DNA from: Oryzias latipes
Lineage: Eukaryota; Chordata; Actinopteri; Beloniformes; Adrianichthyidae
Reading direction: 5' to 3'
DNA: 64,000 nt
Assembly: GCF_002234675.1 (NCBI RefSeq)
Contig: NC_019879.2
Span: 20,032,855-20,096,854 of the forward strand
Part shown: positions 23,801 to 62,761 of the stretch, one piece after another
How positions within the stretch are numbered: the stretch's first letter is position 1
Layout of the letters: every line of letters starts with the position of its first letter
The notes under the pieces: generated by a model
The model's database searches: none
What the model was told of the DNA's origin: nothing
Seen by the model: the letters and a program-made list of their open reading frames with translations, nothing else
Program-made: the position numbers and the translations under genes

Positions 23801-24193
23801 ATAGGATAGGTTATAATTTTTGTTTCAGTTTTCTTTAGTTTACATTGTGTGATTGCTGTGACTCTATATGATAACTGAAGTTGATATTTTTTCTATTTAT
23901 GTGATTGTATTTGTGCATTGTGTTTGAGCTGCAGTTGTATTGTTTTAGAGGAAGGGTTTGATCATATCTTTATTATAATCTTGTTGTTAAATAATTTGCA
24001 GGTTAATTGACATTTTAATTTTGGGAATCAGATTTATAGCCTGGACAACAGAATTTGACATTTTATAAAAAGCAATCCTTACAGAAGAGTTGTTATCTCC
24101 TAAATTTAAGAGAAATTACATAATTGTAAATCAAAGCAGGGTTTTAGTCACATGACTCTAACAACTCACTCAAATAATCTTTTACATTTTACT

Positions 24194-24821
24194 TGGCATG
24201 TCCAAAGATGTGGCCAACATTCAAACTTCCAATGAACCACAGGCTCCTGTCACAAAATCTATCTAAAATACACGCGGCCCCCAGCCTTTTTCTAAAAACC
24301 GTGTTCGTTTTCTTGATTGTGGTCGACTAAATTACGTTTGCAGTCGTTGTGAACCTGTGAGAAAACACTGCCGTGCGACCCTTCTGTGACACTTTCTAGT
24401 TCATTTCTAAAATGTCAATTGGAAATAAAAAAGAAAAGTTGACAGTGAGTTAGACCGCTTCCAAGACAAGTGGAAATCAGCATGTCTTTTTAGTGAAATA
24501 TGAAACAACTGTGTCTGCCTTATATGCCAAGAGACTGTAACTGTTTTCATGGAGTTTAATATAACAGACAAGACAGGCTAAGTGGGACTGAACAGTTAAA
24601 AAATTAACAAATTGACAGTAATTTTGGTAAAAATGTACTTAGATATATTTGTTTTCTATGTGAATAAATGAAAAGAATGCCAGTGCAATAAAACTGTCAT
24701 TAAATAATTTGCTTTAAGTATTAAAATAGTTCAAAGAATGTCAGGCCAAATGGTTTGCATTGTCACAAACATATTCACCTCACCAAATCTGGCCCTCTTT
24801 GCAAAGGTTTGGACACCCCTT
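24194..24821 (+). mobile_element. Non-autonomous hAT-like element with BED-finger remnant
   Basis: The left end has TGTCCAAAGATGTGGCC and the right end reads, in reverse complement, AAGGGGTGTCCAAACC; both match the usual hAT-type ends of fish elements. After an ATG at 24412 the plus strand keeps a decayed transposase N-terminus: in the frame starting at 24438 it reads VDSELDRFQDKWKSACLFSE, a stop, then NNCVCLICQETVTVFMEFNI, in which CLIC (24516-24527) is the first cysteine pair of a BED zinc finger. A frameshift and a stop disable it, and the catalytic core is absent. Confidence 0.6.
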
Positions 24822-26705
24822 CCTTAGAGCGTGAGTAAAAGTCTGGCTAAATGGAGATATTAACTTAGGACTAAATAACAGGAATATGCAGCAAAAAAGC
24901 AAAATAAGGAAGGAATTTATCAGGTTATCTTCCATGTATTTACAAAGAAATCCCATATTCATAAAGCTGATATTTACCAACACCACAGTGTTAAAATGTT
25001 TCTTGGTCTGGGTTTTATAGAACCAGATTTTGAACAGAAAACATTAAATTTTAAAGCCCAGCTTTGGAACCAAGGTTGTCTTAAAGTGCTGCACAACAAA
25101 AACAAAACAAAGCTTTTTTAATTATGATTGCTATGATCCAATTTAGTCTACACCATTCCAGTTAGGTCATATTGTCTTAACTGTACAACAATAGGCTATA
25201 TAAATGACTAACAGATTACATCAAAGGATTCTCCTTCCGCTTGTTGACTGTATTTGGTACATTTCAGACGGGAGGAAGGGAGAATAGAATATAAACACTT
25301 CATGGGTTGACTGTTTATATGCAGGTGAGTGTTTCCCTCTTTGAACCCTGAGGAATATCCTCATGAAAATGCAGAAAAATGGTTGGCTGTGTGATTTCCA
25401 GGCATGGATTTGTAGTAAGAAGTGACAGGAGTCAGGGATCTATCACTCCTCCCAGAGTTGATTGGTCATACCTGCTGTAGAGGAAAGATTGACTGCCACT
25501 TTCCGGAAAAGTAGAGACGACTCTGATCTGGGAGGTGGGGGTTTCAGCTGTGAGATGCAAGGCAGCAGAGGCCAGGACAGTGACTGAGTTTCCTTTTGTC
25601 AGGACGATGCTGCAACGGCCATGAAAATGCTCTGCAGACCTGCGTGCTTCAGGACGTTTTCTAGACTCTTCGCTCATCAACTGCAGGAATCTCTGAACCA
25701 CACACTAATCCTATATTCTGAAATCACAACAGCCAAATTTTTCTGCTGTTATTTCTAGCATCAGCGCCCCAGCTCTCCGTCTGCCTCTTCTCGGGCTCGT
25801 GGGAGGCAGAAGAGTCTGTTGGTCTTTTAAATAATTTAAAGCAGCCACAGCAAGCTTACCCTCAAGGAGAGAAGCATGTACTGAGCAAGGCCTGTTGCAC
25901 TGAATCATCCGGCAATCTAAAGCCACTAACCTTCTCTGTCTCTCTTCATTTTGCAGCAGTGAAATTTGCTTCTTACACCTGTTTGTCTGTTTGTGCAAAG
26001 CTGTAACATGGACACACCCCACCCTCAGCAGCTTCACTCAATATACAATTTTTTTCAAAGTAAGTTGAAGAAACTCGTCGTCTGACCAGATTATATGAAT
26101 TAATCTACCCCTAAAAATATCTATACATGGAGATTTACGTGAAGTGAGCCATTGCATGGAAAGAGTTTGAGTTTATATACTGCTGTAATTAGAGCTAGCA
26201 AACATGAGGGGAAATATATATTTAAAAAAAGAAACATTGCCAATTAAATGAAAATGTTTTCACCATTTGACTCTTTCAAAGAGTCTCTTTTTTGAGTGGT
26301 TCTTGAAACCACAGGGGGCTTAGTTTAAGATTTATTAGGGCCGGTAGTGTCCCTTTCATCATTGTCTGTCTTTGTGACACAGAGCTTTGCAGCGTTTTGG
26401 TAAAAAAAAAAAAAAAAAGGCAGTTTAAGAGTTAGTGATTAATTCAATTTATTTTATTAGAGCTCACAGGGAATATAAAAAGCGAAAATGGAATCACAGA
26501 TGCAGGAAATGAGGCAGAGATGACAACCAGTGTCAGAAGCAGAAGATTTAACACTGCCTGTATGTGGAAAAGCTTGATGTGCTATAAAATGAAGATGTTT
26601 GATTAAAAACTGACTGAAGCTATGGTTGCAGGAAACTAGAATATTTTATAACTTGGATTGCTGTTATTGATTTTTTTTTAAGAAAAAACTTTAAGAACAA
26701 CTATA
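24822..26705. other. Gene-free intergenic DNA
   Basis: No exon or RNA gene. Contains a 17-base A-run at 26402-26418. The GC-richer stretch at 25430-26040 has minus-strand frames of 89 and 108 codons that match nothing I know. Confidence 0.5.
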
Positions 26706-27277
26706 AGACCCACTCCAATGAATATGTTTTTTTAATGTTCTTGTGGCCTTTTTCTTATGATGGAGGACATATAGAAAGAAAAATACGCTTAAACTTGTGC
26801 TTCTGAGTATTTCTGGAGCGGGAGCAGACAAAAAAGCAGTTTAATAAAGCTTGTAGGTGTAATGTAGAAGCTACTATGGGAAGCCACAAGTTCCCTGCTC
26901 CATTCCACTCAGATGAATCACTTGTAAATATATCCATCCACTTCATGTCTCAGCTGTCATCTGACTTACTGCACGGTTGGATAGTTCCAATATTGCACGA
27001 CGGTAATGTTAGATTGAGGTTGTAGGAGGCTGTAAGCTAGCAGGAGAGAGTGTAAAAAAATTCATGATGGGAAATGAAAGCAGGCTTACTTATGGCTAAC
27101 AATCTAACCCACAACTCAGAGACAAATTTCAAATGATATACTGATGCTCTGCAAAAAAACTATGTCATAGAAAATGACAGTTATTTTAATTTAGGCTAAA
27201 TAATGAATGATTATAATTAAAAGACTACTGAGAATCCTTTTACAATAGATCAAAAGATGATCGGAGGGGAACTTTAA
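26706..27277 (-). mobile_element. TIR repeat family, copy B
   Basis: Same family as 2019-2650. The left end is GACCCACTCCAATGA; the right end reads TTAAAGTTCCCCTCCGATCA in reverse complement. The short peptide frame seen in other copies survives only as a CNIGTIQP-like fragment before a stop, and part of the following segment is missing, so this copy is degenerate. Confidence 0.7.
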
Positions 27278-30200
27278 TAAATATATGTTAAGAGTGCACT
27301 GTACTTCAGGCATGGACTGTTATAAATGTGCTTTACACATAAATCTGACCTTCACATTTCAAAAAGTAGCAAACTTAAAAGAACTCTGCAGCTCATTATA
27401 GTTGTTAATCTTAAGGACTTAGGCATTGTATTGCTTCCTACACTTCTTCAACAACTTTAAAAAAATAAACGTCATACAGAAAATGTGTGATTTTAATAAC
27501 GATGTTTTTTCAGTTTAATATAATATTATTTTGTTTCATTTTGGAGGTTGCATAAAATGTAGATTTCCATGTGTGAAAATGGAAATTATTAGTCTAAAAC
27601 AATTTGTTGTCCCATTCCCAACTACTGGAACTCGTGCAAAGATTTTCAATAACTTTCTAAAATTATTTTCTCGTTTTCCTCCACCAATAGAGTCTATAAA
27701 TTTTGAATTATCTCCACTTGGCTTTAGAGGTACCTCTTAACTTCCTTCAGTCATGCACTTTATGTGGGGAAAAGGTTTGAAGGAACCGCTCCTTTTCCCC
27801 TTTTATCCATGAAAGTGCTCTGCAAGATGTAACCCTTGCCACTCATTGAGGGCTCTAGCTAGCCCCACCTCTCAGTGACCTGCACCCAGCCTCCCACTCC
27901 ATAATCCCACAACAATGCAGAAAATCACATTAAAGCACAGAGAAGCTGTAGGTTTGCAGCAGCCAGGACTGCACTGTCATTTACATGCTAATGATGTTGG
28001 TGGAGATGAAGAGTACGGTGTGGGATCGGAGAGCTGGGCTGTGACACGCCTTGTTGAGAAGCTCTTTGGAGGTGCCATGGTGCAGCACCCCCGCCGGTCT
28101 TCATCGGATCCAGCAGGATAGTTAAGCTACACACTGCTAATGTCATCTGGATAGTTTGGCAGACACACAGTGCAACTGCTACTTTTTTTTTTTGCCTAAG
28201 CCGTTTTTTGTGTTCCTTTTGAGTAAATCTAAATTTTTCTTTGTTGTTTAAATAGTTGTATTCACATACATGGGGACTATAGTGCACAAAACCGGTTTAA
28301 AGTCAGGACCTTTCAATAATTATTAACTTTTTGAACAATCAGTACCGTAGTTATTGAAGCTAAATTAATTAATTCTACTTGCTTTTATTGCAATACAATA
28401 CAATGCAATACAATGTCATTATTGTCATCCAATGTTGCTTAAATCTAACTTTGAGACCAAATGTTTTAATAAAGTGATACTTGAAGCAAATTAAGGCAAA
28501 TCCAGCATGAGCATTTATTTTTCCTGATGGTACATTCAGATGAAACGTATTATTTTTTATTAAAGTTGTTACAAAAAAGGAGCATTCAAGGCCAGAAACA
28601 GGGCAGCCTTCTTTTTTTTTTTGCCACACACTCACTCCGTAGTGTAGGTGTACTATTTTCTATTCAGATAAAAATTCAATGGTTTCAGTGGGCGTGCTGC
28701 ATCCTAGCTATCCGGAATCAAATAGCAAAAAAGCTCAATAGCAGTCCTGGACATCTGCAACTTAAGAAAATCTGTACACTTAGACATAAGAAGTGTAACA
28801 ACCAGGTTTTTTTATAAGACCTGGCGGTTGACTTGTCTTCTGCAAAGGGGAGTGAGCCTCCACTGATTCCTGCTTCCAACAATAAAAGCTGATTTGGGTG
28901 GACTATCAGAAGATACAGAGCAGAAAGAAAAGGCATTTCAGATGTTTTAAAATGGGAGAATAGCCCACACAAGTTGTATTGTTGATTCTACAGATTCAGC
29001 ACTATTATGTGTCTTTGAGGAACACATTTTCCTTCAAGATCTTTGCACAAATGGATCCTCAAAGCTCCTGAGGTGCCATTAAGGCTCCCTCTTCTTCTTC
29101 TTTTATGGTTGACAGGGTTTTTGGAGTTAGAAAGCTCTCTATAAATATTCTTACCAGACATATCTGCCCGAAGCTGTTGGGGTCCAGCTCTGGCCTACTT
29201 ATGTTTCACTATTTTAGGTATGCTTTAATAAATATATTCAACAAAAAAGGAGCAAGGGAGATATTCAGTGATAGCTTTCAGAAGCATTGGTCCAAAATGC
29301 TTCTGAAGAGGATTGCAGCTGTACCAGTCATGTGATTACATACTCAGATTGTAATTATCCATCAACTACAGGAGGCACAGAGAAATTAGAGGGTTTTTTG
29401 AGGTTGCAGACTTACATTAACATCTTTTTTTCATTTCATCTTTGTTTATCATCATGAAGCTGTGTGCCTTGATGCTAATGACTTAAAACAGCTCTGTAAA
29501 TTGTGTGAGCAGAGCTGATTGCGATCCTTCCTCAGTCAGGCAATTTGATGAAATCCTAGAGAACTTCAAATTGAGATTTTTTGGAATTGGTTCATATTTT
29601 TGGTTGCTGAAATGAATGTAAAAATTCTTTACAACCTCTCACATTTAAGGTGGAACTGTAAAAAGATCATATTTATTACTCCTAGTCAACCATGAATCTT
29701 CTGCCCCCAAATTACCTTAATCCAGTTTTCACGCAATTTTACAAAGTACATACATCTGCCTGCTTCTGATAACAGCAATGCCCCACTTGTCCTTTTTAAA
29801 GATGTAGGAATATTAAAATATATATATATATAATAATAAAGCTACTGAAAAGACTCACAGAAACTACTCACTGTGACGTGCTTTCAAGTGTGGGCTTCCT
29901 TGACATCCTCCAGTTCTTTGATGCGATTAAGATAGATTCAGACTCATATTGCTTCAGTGCACCAGGAACACCATTGTTCCATTAATGACCACGCTGGAGA
30001 GCCTTATTAGTGCAGAATTTCTCATGCTGTCCACTTGGAGAGGTTTCGCAAATTGCCTTTGCAAAATGGCTTCTCTTTTCAAGGGAGATAGGCAAGACCT
30101 GCTCGCAGCAACAAAAACCCCATTTAGGCTTCACAACTGAGTCATTCTGCCATCACAAACAAGTAACTCCCACCGGCTGTCCAGCAGGAGTGGTGAAAAC

Positions 30201-33200
30201 GTGAATCACTTAGTAACTTTCTGTGAGAGAGAAAAAAGAACATTAAAAAGGAACACTAAAGTCTAGTGCTGCTGCCTACAGTTTGCACGGAAAAAGTCAG
30301 TCTCTGTGTCTAAAGGAAAAAAAAAGTGTGAAAAATCCATTTCAAAGGAGAGGGCAGACACTGACAAAAAAAAAGTAATGAATATTTTACAGGCAGGGAG
30401 AGCAGAACTGCACTCCAGGTGACAGCCTGCTGTTTATAGAGCTTATCAGAAACCCATCACATGCCGAGCAGGCCCAGGAAAAGCTGTGTCTGGCTGTTTA
30501 TCAGCGCCTCTGGTACCTGCTTGCTGCCTGCTATAGTAGGCCAATAACAGTGACAAAATATGTTGGTTTAGCTCTGGAAGGCAGTCTGAAGAAGCCTGGA
30601 TGACGGAAATGTACTGTTGGATTTCACTGCGGAGATAAAACAAATTCAGTGACAAACTGTCACATTTGAAATTGGGTGAAATCCGAAACTTCTAGATATT
30701 GCAGGGCACCTCAATTTTATTTTAATACTTCAAATCTCTAATAAGTGCTAAAATATTCAACACTGAACTAAAGACGTATCACTTACTGGGCTGGATACTA
30801 TTACATGTGATCTTTTCTAACTTGCTGCAGTTTTTAACATTAGATATTAGGCTCAGTATAGCACTGCAAAAATATGTTCGTAAGCCTTGTTTAAAATCCA
30901 AAAAGTCTTAAAAGATTCTTAAATTATGGTAAAAAATGGCAAAAGTCTATTTTGAAGTAATTCTTTTTGTTGATTGATTTCCCTGAAAATTTCAGATGCG
31001 GAACACAGGAACTCTTTTTTTCCTTGATTTTTTTTTACATGTCAAAATGTTTTTATAGAGTTGTGGCCCCGGATCACTAATATCAATCTCTTTTAAAAAT
31101 ATATATATTATTTAATGCAACCAATGCCACTGAGAAAAAAGAAAAGGTCAGAAGACTTCAAGTTAAGGAAAATACAAATGATTTGTTAAATTTTCTTTAA
31201 ATGTTGTTAGAGTCCATTCTTGACATTTTTCAGGTATCTGGACATGTAAAGTTTACAGTTACAGATAGCGAGATAGAATGATCCTTTGAGGAAAATAAGT
31301 GATCTTAAAGCTATCAATGTTTCATCTGACTCTAATTCTGTGGGCGATTTTGCTCCACATTTTTATTTATTTTTTTAAAGCCTCCACTCAGGATTTGAGG
31401 TCTGCTTTGCCTTGTTCCCTGCAGAGTAAAGCCAGCTGTAAAAAATTTAGAGGTGACTTTCCGAGGAAGCCCGCCTTTTTTATAACACACGTCAAATTGA
31501 AGCAAAGTGAAAGTGACATCTTTCTGTATCTTGTGCAACTCAAGCTGTGCCAGTCCTGCCTGCAAAGCAGTCCTTGAACAAGGGCTTTTTTTTGCATTTG
31601 TGTGTCTGTATGTGTGTTTGTGTAGCTCAAGGTGTCTGCCAACTGAGTGACTTTGCTGGGAGGGATAAGCAGTGTGGGCAGAAGCTTCATGAAGTGTACC
31701 TGAAGTTTTGGAAGCAAAAAAATAAATAAAATTTGCAAATCTTTACCACCTAGTGCCTGGCGAGACATTACACGTTGTTACATCATCATCATCATTGTAA
31801 TTTAACTTCCTTTCCTCTCTCTGCACCCTTACACTGTTTCCTCCTCTTTCACTTCTCTTTCAGCATTTGGAGAACCCTACTTTTCTTCTTCTTTGCAGAA
31901 CAGGATAGTAAAATGTACATTTATACAAACCGGTTTAACATTTCATCCATGTTTCAGAATTCTCTCTGTACAAGCAGAAGAATCAATACATGCAATGCAA
32001 GTGGAAAAGGAATGGGTAAATCAATCTCAGTTTGCCGTCAAGGTGAAAAAGGCATCTGCAGCTTCTTGACAAAATGTGGAAAAAGCAGTCATGGAAGTGT
32101 GCAGAAATTCACTAGTTTTGCTGGCTGGAGATGGATTTCTTCTTGAATAAAACTCTTGCCCAGGTCACACTTTAGCTGTCAAGTCTGAATTAGCTTCCTC
32201 TTTAAACTATGATGTCTGTGCAAGTGCAGCGCAAGGGCAGCCCAGATTTGTACAGAAGCAACTGTGAGGTGCAAAACATTTTTACTAGATTTTCAAATCT
32301 AAATCAGTGACTCACTTTAACTGGATCACCTAAATTAGTTTGCCTCTGGAAAGTATTAGTCATCCGTGTGTTGAGTGAAAGAGGCTCATGACTTGTAAAA
32401 TAAATTTTAAAAAAGCCTGAGCTAGTTGAAAAAATAAAATGAAAACAACAGTTTTGCTCAGATTTATTCATATGAAAATAATATGACAATATTAAGAACA
32501 TGACACATTTTAAGAGGGGCTTTTGAGTGCAACATTTTGTTTTGTTTTTTTTGTTTAAAAAAAATTGAATAACTGATTTGTCAGGAATTGTGTGCTTTTT
32601 GAACACTTGTTCACAAAATGGGGTACATGGAATTATAAATTTGAGGCTATAAATACAGTCATGCAAAATGACTTATTTAGACAGTTAGTGCATCAAGACT
32701 ACATGAAATTAGTGGAATTTTGGTCATATTTGCTGCTAAAATCTCAGGAAAATAAATCGCAACAAAAAAGAAATTACCCATTCCATCTAAATTTTACTGA
32801 TTAATAAGGGGTCATCTTTCTGTTTTGGTAATTTATGTCAGTCACAATATCACAACACATGTTTTAGCATCCCAATTCATACTATAATCTCCCTTAAAAA
32901 GGTGCAAAAAGTGATTTACTTCTCTCCCCAATAGCACAAAATGAGTGTGACATTTCCAGCCTTTATATTGGCTCAAATGGACATGTCACACTCAAGAGCC
33001 ACAGAAGTAAATAAGAATTTAAGTGTGTTATAATATAGCATTATATCAATAAATCTGGTATACTTCTTCTACAATGTGTACATCACTAATCTCTACTGTG
33101 ACAACTCATCTCCTGCTTTTGTCACCGTGCTGCGCCGCTCACACTCCCACATAGTTTCCATCATCTCAGCTCCTAATAGAGGTCAGTGCAAGTCGTGCTT

Positions 33201-34081
33201 GGCTTGATGCCTCATTTAGCCCTAAACAGAACTGCAGCCCAGTTGGACCTGACTACAAAAATTGACCAGAAGAACATGCTAATGCCTGATAAATGGATTT
33301 GGAAGTAGTCATGGTCCTGGCTGGAAGGTCCAGTGCAGGAATGTGCTTCCTTGTAGGCATTGATTGTCGATTAGTGACCAACCTGCCGTCTGTGATGGTG
33401 TCAGTAAAGTGCAGACAAACCACCGTCCGAGAATCCTTTGTGTCAAAGTGAAAAAAGCCGCTGCAGCTCTGAGCCCATTCACTAGGGGGGGAGTGGATTA
33501 AAGGGCCGATGTGCTTCAGGCCCATGAGAGGTAGCTGGCCATGTAGTCATTACGTGAAGTGTCAAAATTACTAATATGTGTGGGTGGAGCCACTAACTGG
33601 AGAACAAGGGTTGGTGTGCTCATCTGCACTTGAATCCTGAAGTAGACTAACGTCTGGGAGACTGACAACTAAAGGACACCAAGAATTACCTAATTCTTCT
33701 TTTATCCTAATGAAAACAACCATCTCTACTTGTAAACAGCTTGGCTCCAGTAAAAAGAATATAATTACAAAAAAGATTCTCATTTACTACCATCTGCCGT
33801 GCACCTAGTCTAAATTCATTAGGACTGGTTTTTTGTTTTGTTTTTTTACCATTTTCATCATAAAACCACATTTAGGAGTGTGTTTTTTTTTTGGTCCAAT
33901 GTGCATGTACTTCATGGTTCTGTGCTTCCTCATTTGAGCTGAAAAGTTCCAGAAATGATTTCCATGCAGGGGAGCAGAGCAGAGGAGAGGCTGTGTAAGG
34001 TTGTGGGTGTAAAGTCCTCGGTCCCCTGCAGGAAAGCAAATTTGATGCAAAACAACTTTGCAAAGCTGTTAAAAAGCTACT

Positions 34082-34084
<3 letters not shown>
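27278..34084. other. Gene-free DNA downstream of C3orf70, including its undetermined 3' UTR
   Basis: The C3orf70 3' UTR extends leftward from 34184 for an unknown distance; I could not choose a poly(A) site. A (CAATA)n-type microsatellite lies at about 28391-28420. No other gene or RNA was recognised. Confidence 0.5.

Positions 34085-34112
<28 letters not shown>
34085..34112. repeat. G28 homopolymer (C28 in the C3orf70 3' UTR)
   Basis: Twenty-eight consecutive G on the plus strand, 72 nt past the C3orf70 stop codon. On the sense strand of the transcript it is a C28 tract. Confidence 0.95.
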
Positions 34113-34184
34113 TTCAAAACCAAGAGTAAGATTTTTCTTTGCTGATCTTCTTCACAGAGGGTGTCCATGTCAGGACCACTGGAG

Positions 34185-47173
<12,989 letters not shown>

Positions 47174-47640
47174 GCCAACATTTCCCGGACCCCAAACCTC
47201 GAACTTCAGTTGATTCAGTTACAGCAAAAACAAGCTGAGCTGAGTTCACCGTCCACGAACCCCCAGGAAGGTTTTTCAGCGGGGAGACAGATACGAGGCG
47301 AATCTCGGCGTCTAAATCCGGAGAGGCTCGGTCAGGCAAAAACAAGCATATCCTGCTGAAAGTGTTCAGGCGTCATTGATGGGTGTGCTGAGCCACAGTC
47401 AGAGCCTCCCTCGATCGCGATCCACACGTCCGTCCATCCTCCCCTTGCGTCGGGAAGCTCCTTACTTAGCTGCGCGCTGGCTGGCTGGTGACGCGCGCAA
47501 AAACGGCACGCAGCTGAACTTGAACGGGAGGAGCCCACTAACAAAGCCAGCTGCTGTGTGCACTTCAAAGACGCAGCTCGGGCTCTCACTCATCAGCCCT
47601 TTCACCAACTTTAAGGATCAGAAACCGAACTACTTTTATA
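47174..47640 (-). promoter_or_regulatory. Probable C3orf70 promoter / 5' UTR with raised CpG content
   Basis: The stretch immediately upstream of the C3orf70 start codon is visibly richer in CG dinucleotides than the AT-rich surroundings (for example around 47280-47350, 47410-47460 and 47485-47510). This is what a CpG-island-like promoter of a developmentally expressed gene looks like. No TATA box or defined start was identified. Confidence 0.5.
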
Positions 47641-48552
47641 AATCCAAATAATGCAAAGATTGGGATTGGAAGTCGACGTTTCACGCACTGCTTTTGAATC
47701 TGAATCACGGAAATCCTCCATCAAATTTCAGTTTTTATGTAGGTGTGGTAATGTTCAGTAACAGCACAAAGAAACGAATCATTGTGCAGAAAAATCCTCC
47801 CTGCAGCTTCTGGAGTGAAGTCTCGATCCTCCGCCAGGTGGCATCCCCAACATCTGCCTAATCCTGGAGGTGAGGTTGAGATTTCAATGAGCCACTGATT
47901 TATGTGGAAGCACTTTGACGCTTTGAGTCTCCCTCAGCTCTCCTGCTTCCGCTGCAGCTGAGCCTGCAGAACGCATCGCATCAGAACTACTTTCTCTATC
48001 TCCAAGAGAATCAATTACCTCCAGACTAAACGGAGAACAGAAAATAAACAAAAAGCAATTAACAAACCAGGTGAAACCTGATGGTTGTACAGTAATGTTC
48101 ATGCACAACCATTAAAAGAACAGTCAATATGAGGATTTCAAAACAGTTTTATTAAAAGCATTTGCACAAAAATTAAAAAACAAAAATAAATGATCAGGAT
48201 GGCAAGAAAATTAGATTAAAATAATATTAAAGGCATAATTAGCTGATACATTAGGTGGTATAATTGCCTAATTTACAACATAAACAGAAATAATTGGTTA
48301 AGATTTTGTAGTATTATCATTTTGCAACATTAATATATTACAATTATTCAAAGAAATATGCAAAAATGATAGTTTAGTTTAAACTGATATGATTTGCATG
48401 TCCTTGTTTGCAAAAAATCTTGAAAAAACAGCACATTTCTTTATTAAGATCAATGGAGATTTTGGATTTTCCTTAAGCAAGTTGAATCAGACACAATTAA
48501 AAATGTCTACAATGATGATTAAGTCTAGATTTTTATCACTCTGGTTTATACA
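47641..48552. other. Intergenic region between EHHADH and C3orf70
   Basis: The two genes are tandem on the minus strand, so this holds the end of EHHADH and the upstream region of C3orf70. No further gene or repeat recognised; very AT-rich from 48130 to 48560. Confidence 0.5.
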
Positions 48553-48558
48553 TTTATT
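48553..48558 (-). terminator. Candidate EHHADH poly(A) signal
   Basis: AATAAA on the minus strand, about 170 nt downstream of the EHHADH stop codon. It is the first canonical hexamer after the stop, so it predicts a short 3' UTR. Other hexamers further downstream could also be used. Confidence 0.5.
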
Positions 48559-48728
48559 GCACCGTTTAATCTTCTTAACTGGTCCCTCTGTGCACATTTC
48601 AGAGAAGCTGCAGCATCACACATCACTGCAAGTGAGAAATCAATAAGCAATGGAAAATACAAAGTTAAAGCTTGTTTGGTAAATCAGAATTGGATCAAAT
48701 GTGGTTTTTGGGATATAATATGAGCTGT

Positions 48729-56404
<7,676 letters not shown>

Positions 56405-56844
56405 GATGTTATACTAATGATTAAAACTGATAACTAGTCGCACTTCACCGTAAACGAAGTAAGTGGACTTTGAAACAAATCCGTTAGTGCTACATCGCTT
56501 TTCATTTATTTTTGTCCCTCCGTGAATACCGTACAAATATACTTCTTCGTGCAGAAAATTTGAGAATTTAAAGGCGGCAAACAATTAGAGTCATAGCGCC
56601 CCCTCGCGGACTGGATCTGAACACAAACATTATTTTGAACGGCATTATAACATTTTTTTATAAGAGTAAAAAAATAAAATAAACGTAAAATGCATGATAT
56701 TAAGGTCTTTTGACTAACACCTGACCTAAATTAAAGAAGGAGGGGGCGGAGATGCGACGTCACCGCAGAGGTTAGCCGTTGTTGTTCTCCGGGAACAGCT
56801 GGGAGAAGTATTTTTCTGCAGAACTGAGGACTACTTTCATCATC
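56405..56844. promoter_or_regulatory. Bidirectional promoter between EHHADH and TMEM41A
   Basis: Only 440 bp separate the two divergent start codons, so both 5' UTRs and core promoters must fit here unless a non-coding first exon lies elsewhere. On the TMEM41A side there is a GC box (GGGGCGG, 56743-56749) followed by a CRE-like GACGTCA (56756-56762). A CTCF-like motif (CCGCGAGGGGGCGCTA on the minus strand) lies at 56594-56609. A single AGGTCA nuclear-receptor half-site is on the minus strand at 56722-56727; a second half-site in DR1 spacing is poor. Transcription starts cannot be placed from sequence alone. Confidence 0.7.
56594..56609 (-). promoter_or_regulatory. CTCF-like motif in the EHHADH/TMEM41A promoter
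   Basis: The minus strand reads CCGCGAGGGGGCGCTA, an excellent match by eye to the CTCF core, 190 bp upstream of the EHHADH start codon. Occupancy unknown. Confidence 0.45.

Positions 56845-62761
<5,917 letters not shown>

Noticed and set aside
56711-56730. Peroxisome proliferator response element (DR1) for EHHADH
   Set aside because: Only one good AGGTCA half-site; the second half matches at about half of its positions.
56779-56844. Upstream in-frame ATG as the TMEM41A start
   Set aside because: The family N-terminus begins MRxLxGL, matching the ATG at 56845. The upstream extension has no counterpart that I recall.
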